A stretch of DNA of 64,000 nt from Acidimicrobiia bacterium (GTDB lineage Bacteria > Actinomycetota > Acidimicrobiia > Spongiisociales > Spongiisociaceae): positions 1 through 64,000 of the forward strand of contig JAJEIM010000011.1 of the NCBI GenBank assembly GCA_022827785.1. Direction: 5' to 3'. Positions 63,846 through 64,000 of the stretch are shown here, one piece after another (within the stretch, counting starts at the first letter, position 1; the number at the start of each line of letters is the position of its first letter). The notes beneath the pieces are model-generated. The model was not told the DNA's origin. It ran no database searches and was given only the letters and a program-made list of their open reading frames with translations. The translations under genes were made by a program, and so were the position numbers.

Positions 63846-64000
63846 TTACGAACGTCCGCCCGCGTCTCCCCGATCGCGGGCCGTTCTGCCGTAACGCCGC
63901 TCGAAACGTTCCACCCGTCCCGCCGTGTCCACCAGCTTCTGCTTGCCTGTGAAGAACGGATGGCTCGCACTCGATATCTCGACCCGGGCCAGGGGATAGG
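63846..64000 (-). CDS. rpmE: 50S ribosomal protein L31 (partial)
   Basis: The N-terminus is off the window; 50 residues remain. [31 protein letters not shown] is the classic L31 end. Where zinc-binding L31 has CSKC before HPFYTGKQ, this has SSAS, so it is the C-minus (zinc-independent) form at least at this end. The tail [13 protein letters not shown] is short. Stop at 63846. Confidence 0.9.
   Translation of the reverse strand, partial: YPLARVEISSASHPFFTGKQKLVDTAGRVERFERRYGRTARDRGDAGGRS

Overview
The window is high-GC, densely coded DNA with GTG and TTG starts, many 4-nt start/stop overlaps, probable F420-dependent luciferase-like oxidoreductases and actinobacterial gene orders (galU-moeA-moaC with a SepX/GlpR-like membrane protein; rpmE-DUF1385-prfA-prmC-tsaC). 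It is most likely a chromosomal segment of an Actinomycetota bacterium, perhaps an uncultured Acidimicrobiia-like lineage; the class is inference. No rRNA, integrase, transposase gene, CRISPR array or phage gene was seen. Layout. 1-12035 is a catabolic and accessory stretch: a crotonase fragment, a folate-type aminomethyltransferase, an AAC(2')-I aminoglycoside acetyltransferase relative, an LLM oxidoreductase, a DapDC-like PLP decarboxylase, a signal-less ABC solute-binding homologue, an FAD oxidase, an amidohydrolase, a phosphotriesterase-family hydrolase and a 2-hydroxyacid dehydrogenase. 12092-20464 holds tRNA-Ala(CGC), a translin homologue, a SepX/GlpR-like protein, moaC, moeA/glp, galU, plsY, an FmdB zinc ribbon, mobA, a SAF-like protein, uppP and mrp. 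20949-31366 holds aconitase, a VOC protein, a TlpA-like thioredoxin, an HTH/nucleotidyltransferase gene pair interrupted by an amber codon, flavin reductase, a gamma-glutamyltransferase homologue and another LLM oxidoreductase. 31530-37008 holds a decayed TPP-enzyme pseudogene, an ACC-deaminase-family enzyme, groEL-groES behind a CIRCE-like operator, and a nucleoside phosphorylase bracketed by a duplicated piece of tsaD. 37112-46014 is udg-tsaE-tsaB-rimI-tsaD, alr and assorted proteins. The most coherent system is 46329-59912. A leftward operon encodes a corrinoid protein, DUF1638, a PF13769-like protein, a pterin-binding methyltransferase, an ASKHA/2Fe-2S corrinoid activase, a non-pyrrolysine MttB homologue, a MetF-like reductase and a PabB-PabC fusion. 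It is divergent from a dimethylglycine/sarcosine dehydrogenase-GcvT fusion plus etfBA. Together they can be read as a route that strips methyl groups from a quaternary amine (glycine betaine is the best guess) through cobalamin and tetrahydrofolate, then oxidises dimethylglycine or sarcosine with electrons going to ETF. Both arms carry the same two-box operator-like motif in mirror orientation. The other main observation is a family of at least five related intergenic repeats of about 210-245 bp, all in the same orientation, each starting with a small CGCGA-AAA-TCGCG-type hairpin and ending in GTGTGACACTTTT-like sequence.
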